Shown piece after piece: positions 1-5,085 of a stretch of DNA of 5,085 nt. The notes beneath the pieces are model-generated. The model did no database searches and was not told where the DNA came from. It saw nothing but the letters and a program-made list of their open reading frames with translations. Source of the stretch: an uncultured Clostridium sp. (GTDB lineage: Bacteria > Bacillota > Clostridia > TANB77 > CAG-508); NCBI GenBank assembly GCA_946497585.1, contig CAMMLF010000121.1, forward strand, positions 1 to 5,085, given 5' to 3'. The stretch's first letter is position 1. Every line of letters starts with the position of its first letter. The translations under genes and the position numbers were made by a program.

Positions 1-2
1 TT

Positions 3-749
3 AAATATAGATTAGAAAAAAGAGGATTTAATTTAATAGTAGATAAGTATTGTATTGGTGATGAAGCTCCTGATTTTACTTCATATGATATAGTTTTTGC
101 GGGTGGAGGAGCAGATAATGAGCAATCTATACTTTCAAAAGATTTAATAAAATATAAGGATAATATTAAAGAAGCAGTAGAAAAAGGAGTGTTTTTCTTA
201 CTAATTTGTGGAGCCTATCAATTATTTGGAAAATATTATAAAGGTGTTGAAGGAAATATTATTCCTGGGTTAGAAGTTTTTAATTATTATACAGTTGCAG
301 AGCCTGATAGAAAGAAAAGATGCATTGGTAATATTGTTTTAAAAGTGAATTTAAATAAATTTGAAAAAAGTAACCAAGAAAGTTCACAAAATGATAATGA
401 AGAAGAGAAGAATGATAATTTAGAAGAAAGCAAGGTTGAAACCGAAGTAATCGGGTTCGAAAATCACGGTGGACAAACTTTTGATATTGACTCACCATTT
501 GGCAAAGTTTTATATGGCAATGGCAATAAATTTGGAGATACAGAAGAGGGATTTTTCAAAGAAAATGTGATTGCCACGTATCTTCATGGACCATTACTTG
601 CAAAAAATCCAAAGGTTAGTGACTATATTATTTCTTATTGCTTAGAGAGAAAATACAATGAAAAAATAGAGCTTGAAAAACTTGATGATAGTTTTGAAGA
701 AAAATGTAGAAAACAGTTGCTTGAAAAATTTTTAGGAGAGAAAGAATAA
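3..749 (+). CDS. gatD: GatD, glutamine amidotransferase subunit of lipid II isoglutaminyl synthase (5'-truncated by window edge)
   Basis: The reading frame is open from the window edge to TAA at 747-749, so the N-terminus (I estimate about 20 residues) is missing. In the known family, GatD hydrolyses glutamine and passes ammonia to MurT, which converts D-glutamate of the lipid II stem peptide to D-isoglutamine in the cytoplasm. Visible motifs, numbered from the first in-frame codon at base 3: GGGADNEQ at 34-41; the nucleophile loop ICGAYQLFG with Cys69 (bases 207-209); GFENHGGQT after the insert; and TYLHGPLLAKNP with the catalytic His195 (bases 585-587). The class I amidotransferase elbow is CGAYQ, where the S. 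aureus protein has CGGYQ. The GTG at 189 lies just before the nucleophile loop and is not the start, because family-conserved sequence continues upstream. A 30-residue Asn/Glu/Ser-rich stretch at about residues 118-148 is absent from S. aureus GatD as I recall it. murT is expected immediately to the left. Confidence 0.5.
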   Translation, partial: KYRLEKRGFNLIVDKYCIGDEAPDFTSYDIVFAGGGADNEQSILSKDLIKYKDNIKEAVEKGVFFLLICGAYQLFGKYYKGVEGNIIPGLEVFNYYTVAEPDRKKRCIGNIVLKVNLNKFEKSNQESSQNDNEEEKNDNLEESKVETEVIGFENHGGQTFDIDSPFGKVLYGNGNKFGDTEEGFFKENVIATYLHGPLLAKNPKVSDYIISYCLERKYNEKIELEKLDDSFEEKCRKQLLEKFLGEKE

Positions 750-800
750 AAATTCAATTAAACGACCAAAAATAAGATAAGTTATAGTAAGATAAAAAAT

Positions 801-825
801 TAGAGGGCATAAGCGTTGCCCTCTA
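801..825 (-). terminator. Intrinsic terminator of the thioesterase gene
   Basis: A perfect 9-bp inverted repeat, TAGAGGGCA at 801-809 and TGCCCTCTA at 817-825, encloses a 7-nt loop. Read on the minus strand, the stem is followed by a T run (complement of the A run at 794-799), so it is a good rho-independent terminator for the minus-strand gene ending at 840. On the + strand the hairpin is followed by TTATGATGG, a poor U tract, so it would stop gatD transcription only weakly. Confidence 0.5.
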
Positions 826-839
826 TTATGATGGTAAAA

Positions 840-1595
840 TTAATACAACTTAATAATTGAATGCAACACACTATCATCTTGGCTTTTTAAAACAACAGTA
901 TACACATCATTATCTTTATATAAATAAGATTTAACTACATCTCCATATTTTAATTCCTTTTTATAAAGTATTTCCACATTATTTAATTCTTCACCATCAT
1001 AAACATCTTCAGGTAAAAGTTCATAAGCAATGTTTAAATAATTCAAGTTATGAACATGTTTATTTAAATCTAAATCAAATCTACGTATTTTATAAGTATC
1101 AGATGCAATTGGACTAGAGGTTGGCTCAGCTAATTTTGGAATATCCTCTATACCAAAAACAGAGTTATCATTAAACCCTCCATAGACTTCGCCTATATTA
1201 TCAGGAATTTTAGCAATTTTTCCTTTTGTTGTATCAACTAGGCACCACTTAGAAGTAGCAATTACACATAAATTGCCTTGTTCATCATATATTTTAAAAT
1301 CTCTCAAAACAAATATTCGAGTAGCAATTCTACCCCAAGTTTGAATTCGAATATTTTCTTCTCCTTTTATTCTTTTTAAAACTTTAAGTTTCCAGTTTAA
1401 AAGAACCCATGTTAAATTATATTTTGAAATATCTGAAAAGGTAAAATGAACGTAAGCACTGTGCCTTCCAGCAATATTTTCTAAAATAGATAATAGTGAT
1501 TTATTTGTTAAAACATCATGTATTCCAGTTTGAGAAAAACTTGTTGTATAAGTATCTTCAAAAATTCCGTTTTCTAACTTTGGTTGTGATACCAT
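840..1595 (-). CDS. Acyl-[acyl-carrier-protein] thioesterase (FatA/FatB-like, double hotdog)
   Basis: A complete 251-residue protein of the acyl-ACP thioesterase family (Pfam Acyl-ACP_TE type), about the usual length for bacterial members. Family members hydrolyse long- or medium-chain acyl-ACP in the cytoplasm, releasing free fatty acid and ACP. The N-terminal hotdog half (about 10-125) holds LTWVLLNWKLKV, the QTWG stretch and RDFKIYDEQGN...ATSKWCLVD. The C-terminal half (about 165-251) carries FDLDLNKHVHNLNYL. Asp176, Asn178, His180 and Glu214 match in kind and exact spacing (2, 2 and 34 residues) the active-site Asp/Asn/His/Glu of plant FatB. I see no signal peptide or membrane segment. 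The ATG at 1593-1595 is set by AGGAGG (complement of 1601-1606) 5 nt upstream. The gene is convergent with gatD and divergent from the radical SAM gene. Family assignment is firm; chain-length preference cannot be read from sequence. Confidence 0.5.
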   Translation of the reverse strand: MVSQPKLENGIFEDTYTTSFSQTGIHDVLTNKSLLSILENIAGRHSAYVHFTFSDISKYNLTWVLLNWKLKVLKRIKGEENIRIQTWGRIATRIFVLRDFKIYDEQGNLCVIATSKWCLVDTTKGKIAKIPDNIGEVYGGFNDNSVFGIEDIPKLAEPTSSPIASDTYKIRRFDLDLNKHVHNLNYLNIAYELLPEDVYDGEELNNVEILYKKELKYGDVVKSYLYKDNDVYTVVLKSQDDSVLHSIIKLY

Positions 1596-1600
1596 TTTTG

Positions 1601-1606
1601 CCTCCT
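1601..1606 (-). promoter_or_regulatory. Ribosome binding site of the thioesterase gene
   Basis: The minus strand reads AGGAGG-CAAAA-ATG, a full Shine-Dalgarno match with 5-nt spacing, which fixes the start codon at 1593-1595. Confidence 0.5.
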
Positions 1607-1624
1607 ATAATAAAATAATAAATT

Positions 1625-1803
1625 TATAGTATAATAAAGACCAATATATGTTCTGTAGCTTTTAGCGCAGTGGAGCGAAAGAAAGTAGTGATATAGTTAT
1701 GTCTTTATCTTAGGAGCGCAGACGGAGCGTGCAAGCGCTGAGCGTAAACGAACCGCGAAGCAAATGCGGAAGAATATATATTGGCTTTGCCTATTAAACT
1801 ATA
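1625..1803. repeat. 179-bp intergenic element with imperfect terminal inverted repeats and a G+C-rich core (MITE-like or structured RNA leader)
   Basis: The ends are inverted copies of each other. The outer block 1625-1636 pairs with 1792-1803 at 11 of 12 positions. The inner block 1641-1654 (CCAATATATGTTCT) pairs with 1771-1784 at 13 of 14, the exception being a G-T wobble; short bulges separate the blocks. The core is out of character for the window: by hand count 1711-1770 is 36 of 60 G+C. It contains a spaced direct repeat (AGCGCAGTGGAGCG at 1664-1677, AGCGCAGACGGAGCG at 1715-1729), the palindrome AGCGCT at 1734-1739, a CCGC/GCGG hairpin (1753-1756 with 1766-1769) and a small hairpin at 1653-1670. 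No credible ORF lies inside. AAATT occurs just outside both ends (1620-1624 and 1805-1809), possibly a target duplication, but this is weak in A+T-rich DNA. It could be a non-autonomous mobile element or, since a minus-strand promoter lies to its right, a folded 5' leader of the thioesterase mRNA. Confidence 0.5.
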
Positions 1804-1836
1804 GAAATTTCATAATTAATTTAATCAAGTAAAGTT

Positions 1837-1845
1837 ATTATACCA
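1837..1845 (-). promoter_or_regulatory. Predicted extended -10 promoter reading toward the thioesterase gene
   Basis: The minus strand reads TGGTATAAT, a perfect -10 hexamer with the upstream TGn extension. The region 17 bp upstream (TAGCAC on the minus strand) is a poor -35, as is common for extended -10 promoters. Transcription would start near 1830 and give an mRNA leader of about 235 nt that includes the whole 1625-1803 element. No better promoter is evident closer to the thioesterase start: TATACT at 1628-1633 lacks a -35. Confidence 0.5.
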
Positions 1846-1860
1846 CAATTATGCAAAATG

Positions 1861-1869
1861 TGCTATAAT
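1861..1869 (+). promoter_or_regulatory. Predicted extended -10 promoter of the radical SAM gene
   Basis: TGCTATAAT combines a consensus -10 hexamer (1864-1869) with the TGn extension. The -35 position (about 1841-1846, TACCAC) is weak. Predicted transcription start is near 1876, giving a leader of roughly 35 nt before the ATG at 1911. This also argues against translation from the TTG at 1872. Confidence 0.5.
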
Positions 1870-1900
1870 ATTTGTATTATTTTGCTTTAATAGAAATAAA

Positions 1901-1907
1901 AGAGGAG
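1901..1907 (+). promoter_or_regulatory. Ribosome binding site of the radical SAM gene
   Basis: AGAGGAG lies 3 nt before the ATG at 1911. The spacing is somewhat short, but it is the only good Shine-Dalgarno sequence here, and the conserved N-terminal cysteine motif begins 11 codons later, so the 1911 start is preferred. Confidence 0.5.
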
Positions 1908-1910
1908 AAA

Positions 1911-2837
1911 ATGAAGATTGAAACAATAAAAGAATTAGAAAAATGTGAAATTTGTCCAAGGAAATGTAAAGTAAATAGATTAAAAGGTGAAAAAGGATTT
2001 TGTAATTTAGGTACCGAAGTAAAAGTAGCTTTAGTGTCTTCACATGACTTTGAAGAGCCTTGCATAAGCGGAGCTAGTCAAGATACGAAATCATCTGGCA
2101 CAGTATTTTTTAGTAACTGTAATTTAAGATGTGTATTTTGTCAAAACCACGAGATAAGTGCGGAAGGAAAAGGCAAGATAATTACAGTAGAAAGACTTGC
2201 TGAAATCTTTTTAGAACAACAAGAAAGAAAGGTTAATAACATTAATCTAGTAACCCCAACAATGTATGCGTATCAAATAATAGAGGCTATAAAGATTGCC
2301 AAAGCAAAAGGATTACACATTCCTATAATATATAATTCAAATGGGTATGAAAGTGTTGAAACAATAAAGGCTCTAAATGGATATATTGATGTATATTTGC
2401 CAGATTTAAAGTATTATTCAGATGATATTGCAGTAAAATATTCATCAGCACCACATTATTTTGAAATAGCAACAAAAGCAATAAAAGAAATGTATAATCA
2501 AGTTGGGAGCCCAGTATTTGATGAAAATGGAATTATACAAAAAGGTGTAATTATTAGACATTTAATTTTACCTAATTATGCGCAAAATACTAAAAGAATT
2601 TTAAAGTGGATAAAAGAAAATATGCCAGAAGATATATATGTAAGTATTATGGCTCAATATTTTCCAACTTATAAAGCCAAAAACATGGAAAAGATAAATA
2701 GAAAAATAACTATAAAAGAGTATAGGGAAGTAGAAAGTTATTTGTATACATTAGACTTAGAAAATGGTTATATGCAGGATTTAGGTAAACATGAGGAGGA
2801 ATATGTGCCTGAGTTTGATTTTAGAGGTGTGGAATAA
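1911..2837 (+). CDS. Radical SAM protein, PflX-type (COG1313-like, related to pyruvate formate-lyase activating enzymes)
   Basis: A complete 308-residue protein starting at ATG 1911. The radical SAM cluster motif CNLRCVFC places Cys70, Cys74 and Cys77 to bind the [4Fe-4S] cluster that cleaves S-adenosylmethionine, preceded by the typical GTVFFSNC. Further barrel motifs are INLVTPTMY (111-119), PIIYNSNGYE (138-147), IDVYLPDLKYY (159-169) and VIIRHLILP (213-221). The N-terminus carries four more cysteines (12, 15, 19, 31) in CEICPRKCKVNR...GEKGFC, the signature of the PflX-like group, possibly a second metal or Fe-S site. The likely activity is hydrogen abstraction or protein-radical activation by analogy with PflA, but the substrate is not known and no glycyl-radical enzyme is in the window. 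It is cytoplasmic, with no membrane segment. No clear terminator follows, so some read-through into the ABC gene is possible. Family call is strong; function is open. Confidence 0.5.
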   Translation: MKIETIKELEKCEICPRKCKVNRLKGEKGFCNLGTEVKVALVSSHDFEEPCISGASQDTKSSGTVFFSNCNLRCVFCQNHEISAEGKGKIITVERLAEIFLEQQERKVNNINLVTPTMYAYQIIEAIKIAKAKGLHIPIIYNSNGYESVETIKALNGYIDVYLPDLKYYSDDIAVKYSSAPHYFEIATKAIKEMYNQVGSPVFDENGIIQKGVIIRHLILPNYAQNTKRILKWIKENMPEDIYVSIMAQYFPTYKAKNMEKINRKITIKEYREVESYLYTLDLENGYMQDLGKHEEEYVPEFDFRGVE

Positions 2838-2839
2838 AA

Positions 2840-2856
2840 TTTACACAAAATTTACA
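2840..2856 (+). promoter_or_regulatory. Paired TTTACA direct repeats, candidate response-regulator site
   Basis: TTTACA occurs at 2840-2845 and 2851-2856, an 11-bp period, on the same face of the helix. This arrangement is typical of OmpR/PhoB-type response regulator boxes (for example B. subtilis PhoP boxes). It lies upstream of the -10 box at 2878 and could control the ABC transporter gene. The A+T-rich setting makes chance possible. Confidence 0.5.
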
Positions 2857-2877
2857 TATTTTTCTATATTTTTGGTC

Positions 2878-2883
2878 TATAAT
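2878..2883 (+). promoter_or_regulatory. Predicted -10 box of the ABC transporter gene
   Basis: TATAAT is a consensus -10. The best -35-like hexamer, TTTACA at 2851-2856, is 21 bp upstream instead of 17, so the promoter may need an activator. Transcription from here would give a leader of roughly 90 nt before the ATG at 2981. Confidence 0.5.
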
Positions 2884-2911
2884 ATTGTATAGTAAAAAGA
2901 GTTCGAAAGTA

Positions 2912-2989
2912 AAAGAGGCTAACCACGTTTTAGAAGAACAGGGGCTAATTTATTAGTGACTATAACGAAAGGGGCTTACCATGTTAGAA
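2912..2989 (+). repeat. Repeated SD/start-like motif in the ABC gene leader
   Basis: The sequence around the true start (2968-2989: AAAGGGGCT, TACC, ATG, TTAGAA) recurs at 2912-2935 with three substitutions and a 2-nt insertion, and with ACG in place of ATG. A third, poorer copy (AGGGGCTAA, 2940-2948) lies between them and continues into a small CTAA/TTAG inverted repeat. Only the last copy has a start codon, and its AAAGGGG (2968-2974) lies 6 nt before it. This may be a decayed duplication of the initiation site or a repeated RNA-binding site. Confidence 0.5.
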
Positions 2990-5085
2990 TTAAAAAACAT
3001 AAAGAAAGATTACAAAACCTCCACGGAAACAGTTCATGCTCTAAAAGGAATAAGTATTAAATTTAGAGAAAATGAATTTGTTGCAATACTAGGACAAAGT
3101 GGTTGTGGAAAAACAACACTTCTTAATATTATAGGAGGATTGGACCACTATACAAGTGGCGATTTAATCATAAACGGAAAATCTACAAAAGAGTTTAAAG
3201 ACAGAGATTGGGACAGTTATAGAAATCATAGTATTGGATTTGTTTTTCAAAGTTATAACTTAATACCACACCAAAGCATACTATCAAATGTAGAACTTGC
3301 ACTTACAATTTCTGGAGTTTCTAAAAAAGAAAGAAAAAAGAGAGCAATTGAAGCATTAGAAAAGGTGGGGTTAGGAGATAAACTTCATCAAAGACCAAAT
3401 GAATTATCTGGTGGACAAATGCAAAGAGTTGCAATAGCAAGAGCAATTGTAAATAATCCAGATATTATTCTTGCAGATGAACCCACTGGCGCATTGGATA
3501 CAAAGACAAGTGTACAGGTAATGGAAATTCTTAAGGAGATTTCTAAGGAACATTTGGTAATAATGGTTACACATAATCCTGATTTGGCGGAAAAATATGC
3601 AACTAGAACCATAAGAATTTTAGATGGTGAGATTACTGACGATAGTAATCCATATAATGAAGAAAACGAAAATATAGATGAAGGCAAGAAAAAGAAGCCA
3701 TCAATGAGTTTTTTAACAGCTTTATCACTTAGTTTAAATAATTTAATGACTAAAAAGGGAAGAACAATATTAACTGCATTTGCTGGAAGTATTGGAATTA
3801 TTGGAATTGCACTAATCTTGTCACTTTCATCAGGCGTACAAAATTACATTAATAACATAGAAGAAGATACACTTTCATCATATCCGGTAACTATTGAAGA
3901 GTCTACAATTGACTTAGGTGGTATGATGACTAGTCTTATGGATAATGGGAAAGAAGAGGAAGGCAGAGAAGGTAATAAAATATATGCGAAATATATTACA
4001 AACTCAATGCTAGATACTTTTGCAAATGATGTTAAAAGCAATAACTTGACTAAGTTTAAAGAATATATAGAAAATACTGATAATATAAGTCAATATGCAA
4101 ATGCAATACAATATTCTTATGATTTGAATTTAAATTTATATAAATCAGATACATCAAATGGAGCAGTTCAGGTAAATCCAAGTACAGTTGCAGAAAAAAT
4201 GGGAATGGAAACCATGGTTGAAGCGGGAACAGATATGCTTGGCTCAAATTCAGCTATGATGAGCAGTGTAAATGTATTTTCAGAATTATTTGATAATCAA
4301 GAAATGTTAAACAACCAATATGATTTATTAGACGGAAAATGGCCTGAAAATTATAATGAAGTGGTCGTAATAGTAGATAAAGATAATGAAATAAGTGATT
4401 ATACATTGTATTCTTTAGGAATTATTGACCAAGCCGAAATAGAAGAAAAAATGAATAAAATTGAAAATGGAGAAGAAATAGAGGAAACAGAAGAACAAAA
4501 AAGTTACAGCTATGATGATTTCTTAAATTTAACATTTAAAATTTTATTAAATTCAGATTACTATGCAAAAGAAAATGGAGCTTGGGTAGATAAAAGTGAT
4601 AACAAAGATTATGTAAAAGAAAAAGTAGACAATGCAGAAGAAATTAAGCTTGTAGGAATTGTAAAGCAAAAAGAAAATAGTGTAAGCAGTAATACTCAAG
4701 GTGGAATTGGATATACAAAAGCTTTAACAGAATATGTAATTAACAAAGTAAAAGATGCTGAAATTGTTAAAGAACAAATTGATAATCCAGATGTAAACGT
4801 ATTTACAGGACTAAATTTTCCAAAAGATGGAGAAGAGGAAGAGTTTAGTTTAGATAGCCTATCAACTGAACAAAAAATGCAATTAGCTAATATGACAGCA
4901 GAAGATTTAAGAAACTTAATGAATGCTTATGCAGAAAATAATGAAGCATCATATGAGGGCAATTTAGAGAGGTTAGGTGTAATTGACTTAAATTCACCAA
5001 CTACAATTAGCATTTATCCAAAAGACTTTGATGCAAAAGAAGCTATATCTAATGCTATTACAGAATATAATAATTCACAAGAAAA
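2981..5085 (+). CDS. ABC transporter, fused ATPase and MacB/FtsX-like permease (3'-truncated by window edge)
   Basis: The frame is open from ATG 2981 through the right edge, giving 701 codons without a stop. The ATPase domain (1-218) has every motif: Walker A GQSGCGKTT (38-46), Q-loop Gln90, signature LSGGQ (142-146), Walker B IILADEP with Glu167, D-loop GALD (170-173) and H-loop His198. A charged linker (219-240) leads to a first membrane segment at about 262-284 (GSIGIIGIALILSLSSG). This is followed by more than 400 residues with no further membrane segment, expected to be the extracytoplasmic MacB/FtsX-type domain. Acidic clusters occur near residues 486-503 and 618-621. Members of this fusion family run to about 1,000 residues or more, so the remaining membrane segments should lie beyond the window. 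MacB-type pumps act as mechanotransmitters that export peptides, antibiotics or lipoproteins; this one's substrate cannot be deduced. The start is supported by AAAGGGG 6 nt upstream and by the normal position of MLELKNIKKDY. Confidence 0.5.
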   Translation, partial: MLELKNIKKDYKTSTETVHALKGISIKFRENEFVAILGQSGCGKTTLLNIIGGLDHYTSGDLIINGKSTKEFKDRDWDSYRNHSIGFVFQSYNLIPHQSILSNVELALTISGVSKKERKKRAIEALEKVGLGDKLHQRPNELSGGQMQRVAIARAIVNNPDIILADEPTGALDTKTSVQVMEILKEISKEHLVIMVTHNPDLAEKYATRTIRILDGEITDDSNPYNEENENIDEGKKKKPSMSFLTALSLSLNNLMTKKGRTILTAFAGSIGIIGIALILSLSSGVQNYINNIEEDTLSSYPVTIEESTIDLGGMMTSLMDNGKEEEGREGNKIYAKYITNSMLDTFANDVKSNNLTKFKEYIENTDNISQYANAIQYSYDLNLNLYKSDTSNGAVQVNPSTVAEKMGMETMVEAGTDMLGSNSAMMSSVNVFSELFDNQEMLNNQYDLLDGKWPENYNEVVVIVDKDNEISDYTLYSLGIIDQAEIEEKMNKIENGEEIEETEEQKSYSYDDFLNLTFKILLNSDYYAKENGAWVDKSDNKDYVKEKVDNAEEIKLVGIVKQKENSVSSNTQGGIGYTKALTEYVINKVKDAEIVKEQIDNPDVNVFTGLNFPKDGEEEEFSLDSLSTEQKMQLANMTAEDLRNLMNAYAENNEASYEGNLERLGVIDLNSPTTISIYPKDFDAKEAISNAITEYNNSQE

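Larger units (their letters stand above)
1836..1870. promoter_or_regulatory. Inverted repeat holding overlapping divergent promoters
   Basis: TATTATACCACA (1836-1847) and TGTGCTATAATA (1859-1870) are inverted copies matching at 11 of 12 positions, separated by 11 bp. Each arm carries a TG-extended -10 box, one per direction. With standard spacing, each promoter's -35 region falls on the other's -10 box. The symmetry also suits a dimeric regulator, but no regulator gene is present in the window. Confidence 0.5.

Noticed and set aside
280..498. Minus-strand open frame inside gatD
   Set aside because: It overlaps conserved gatD coding sequence, encodes a compositionally odd protein and has no recognisable domain; it is a shadow.
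189..749. A shorter GatD starting at the GTG at 189
   Set aside because: The frame is open to the left edge and encodes the conserved GGGADNEQ motif upstream; a start at 189 would remove half of the amidotransferase fold.
1664..1744. CRISPR-like repeats (recurring GGAGCG/GAGCG)
   Set aside because: The repeats are short, irregularly spaced and without uniform spacers; they belong to the core of the inverted-repeat element.
1660..1775. tRNA or other standard RNA gene in the G+C-rich stretch
   Set aside because: No acceptor stem with a T-loop (GTTCRA) and anticodon arm can be placed, and no recognised riboswitch core was seen.
1872..1910. TTG start at 1872 for the radical SAM protein
   Set aside because: It lies only 2 nt after the -10 box and has no Shine-Dalgarno sequence; ATG 1911 has AGAGGAG and fits the family N-terminus.
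1849..2065. Two minus-strand open frames over the start of the radical SAM gene
   Set aside because: They are antisense to the conserved cysteine motif region, are Leu/Phe/Ser-rich from reverse reading of A-rich codons, and have no domain.
2838..2880. Terminator after the radical SAM gene
   Set aside because: There are T-rich runs but no G+C-rich hairpin before them, so no intrinsic terminator can be supported.
3388..4247. Three minus-strand open frames under the ABC transporter
   Set aside because: They are antisense to the ABC signature, Walker B and ectodomain coding sequence and look like nothing known.
2981..5085. Frameshift or broken ABC gene
   Set aside because: Codon-by-codon reading stays open with all ATPase motifs intact; the lack of a stop is due only to the window edge.

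Overview
The window is A+T-rich DNA (visibly near 30% G+C) with strong AGGAGG-type ribosome binding sites, intrinsic terminators and Firmicutes-type protein families. This suggests a low-GC Gram-positive bacterium, most likely an anaerobic Clostridia or gut-type Firmicutes; no species can be named. The genes look like ordinary chromosomal housekeeping and accessory genes. I see no insertion sequence with a transposase, no phage genes, no CRISPR array and no rRNA or tRNA.

Layout: (1) 1-749, the 3' part of gatD on the + strand, the glutaminase subunit of the MurT/GatD enzyme that amidates lipid II; its start lies left of the window. (2) 801-825, a hairpin with a T tract on the minus-strand side, which ends the convergent minus-strand gene. 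(3) 840-1595, a complete minus-strand acyl-ACP thioesterase with a conserved Asp/Asn/His plus Glu active site. (4) 1596-1910, a 315-bp divergent intergenic region. It holds a 179-bp element with imperfect inverted-repeat ends and an unusually G+C-rich core, then an inverted repeat whose two arms each contain an extended -10 promoter, pointing in opposite directions. (5) 1911-2837, a complete + strand radical SAM protein of the PflX type (COG1313-like). (6) 2838-2980, a leader with two TTTACA direct repeats, a -10 box and three repeated SD-like motifs. (7) 2981 to the right edge, the first 701 codons of a large fused ABC transporter (ATPase plus MacB/FtsX-like permease); its C-terminal membrane segments lie beyond the window.

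The genes do not form one pathway. GatD and the ABC transporter both relate to the cell envelope, the thioesterase acts on fatty acid synthesis, and the substrate of the radical SAM protein is unknown. Thioesterase and radical SAM transcription are probably linked through the shared divergent promoter region. The most interesting signals are non-coding: the inverted-repeat element, the overlapping divergent promoters and the repetitive leader of the ABC gene. I did not find a clearly new multi-gene system here.
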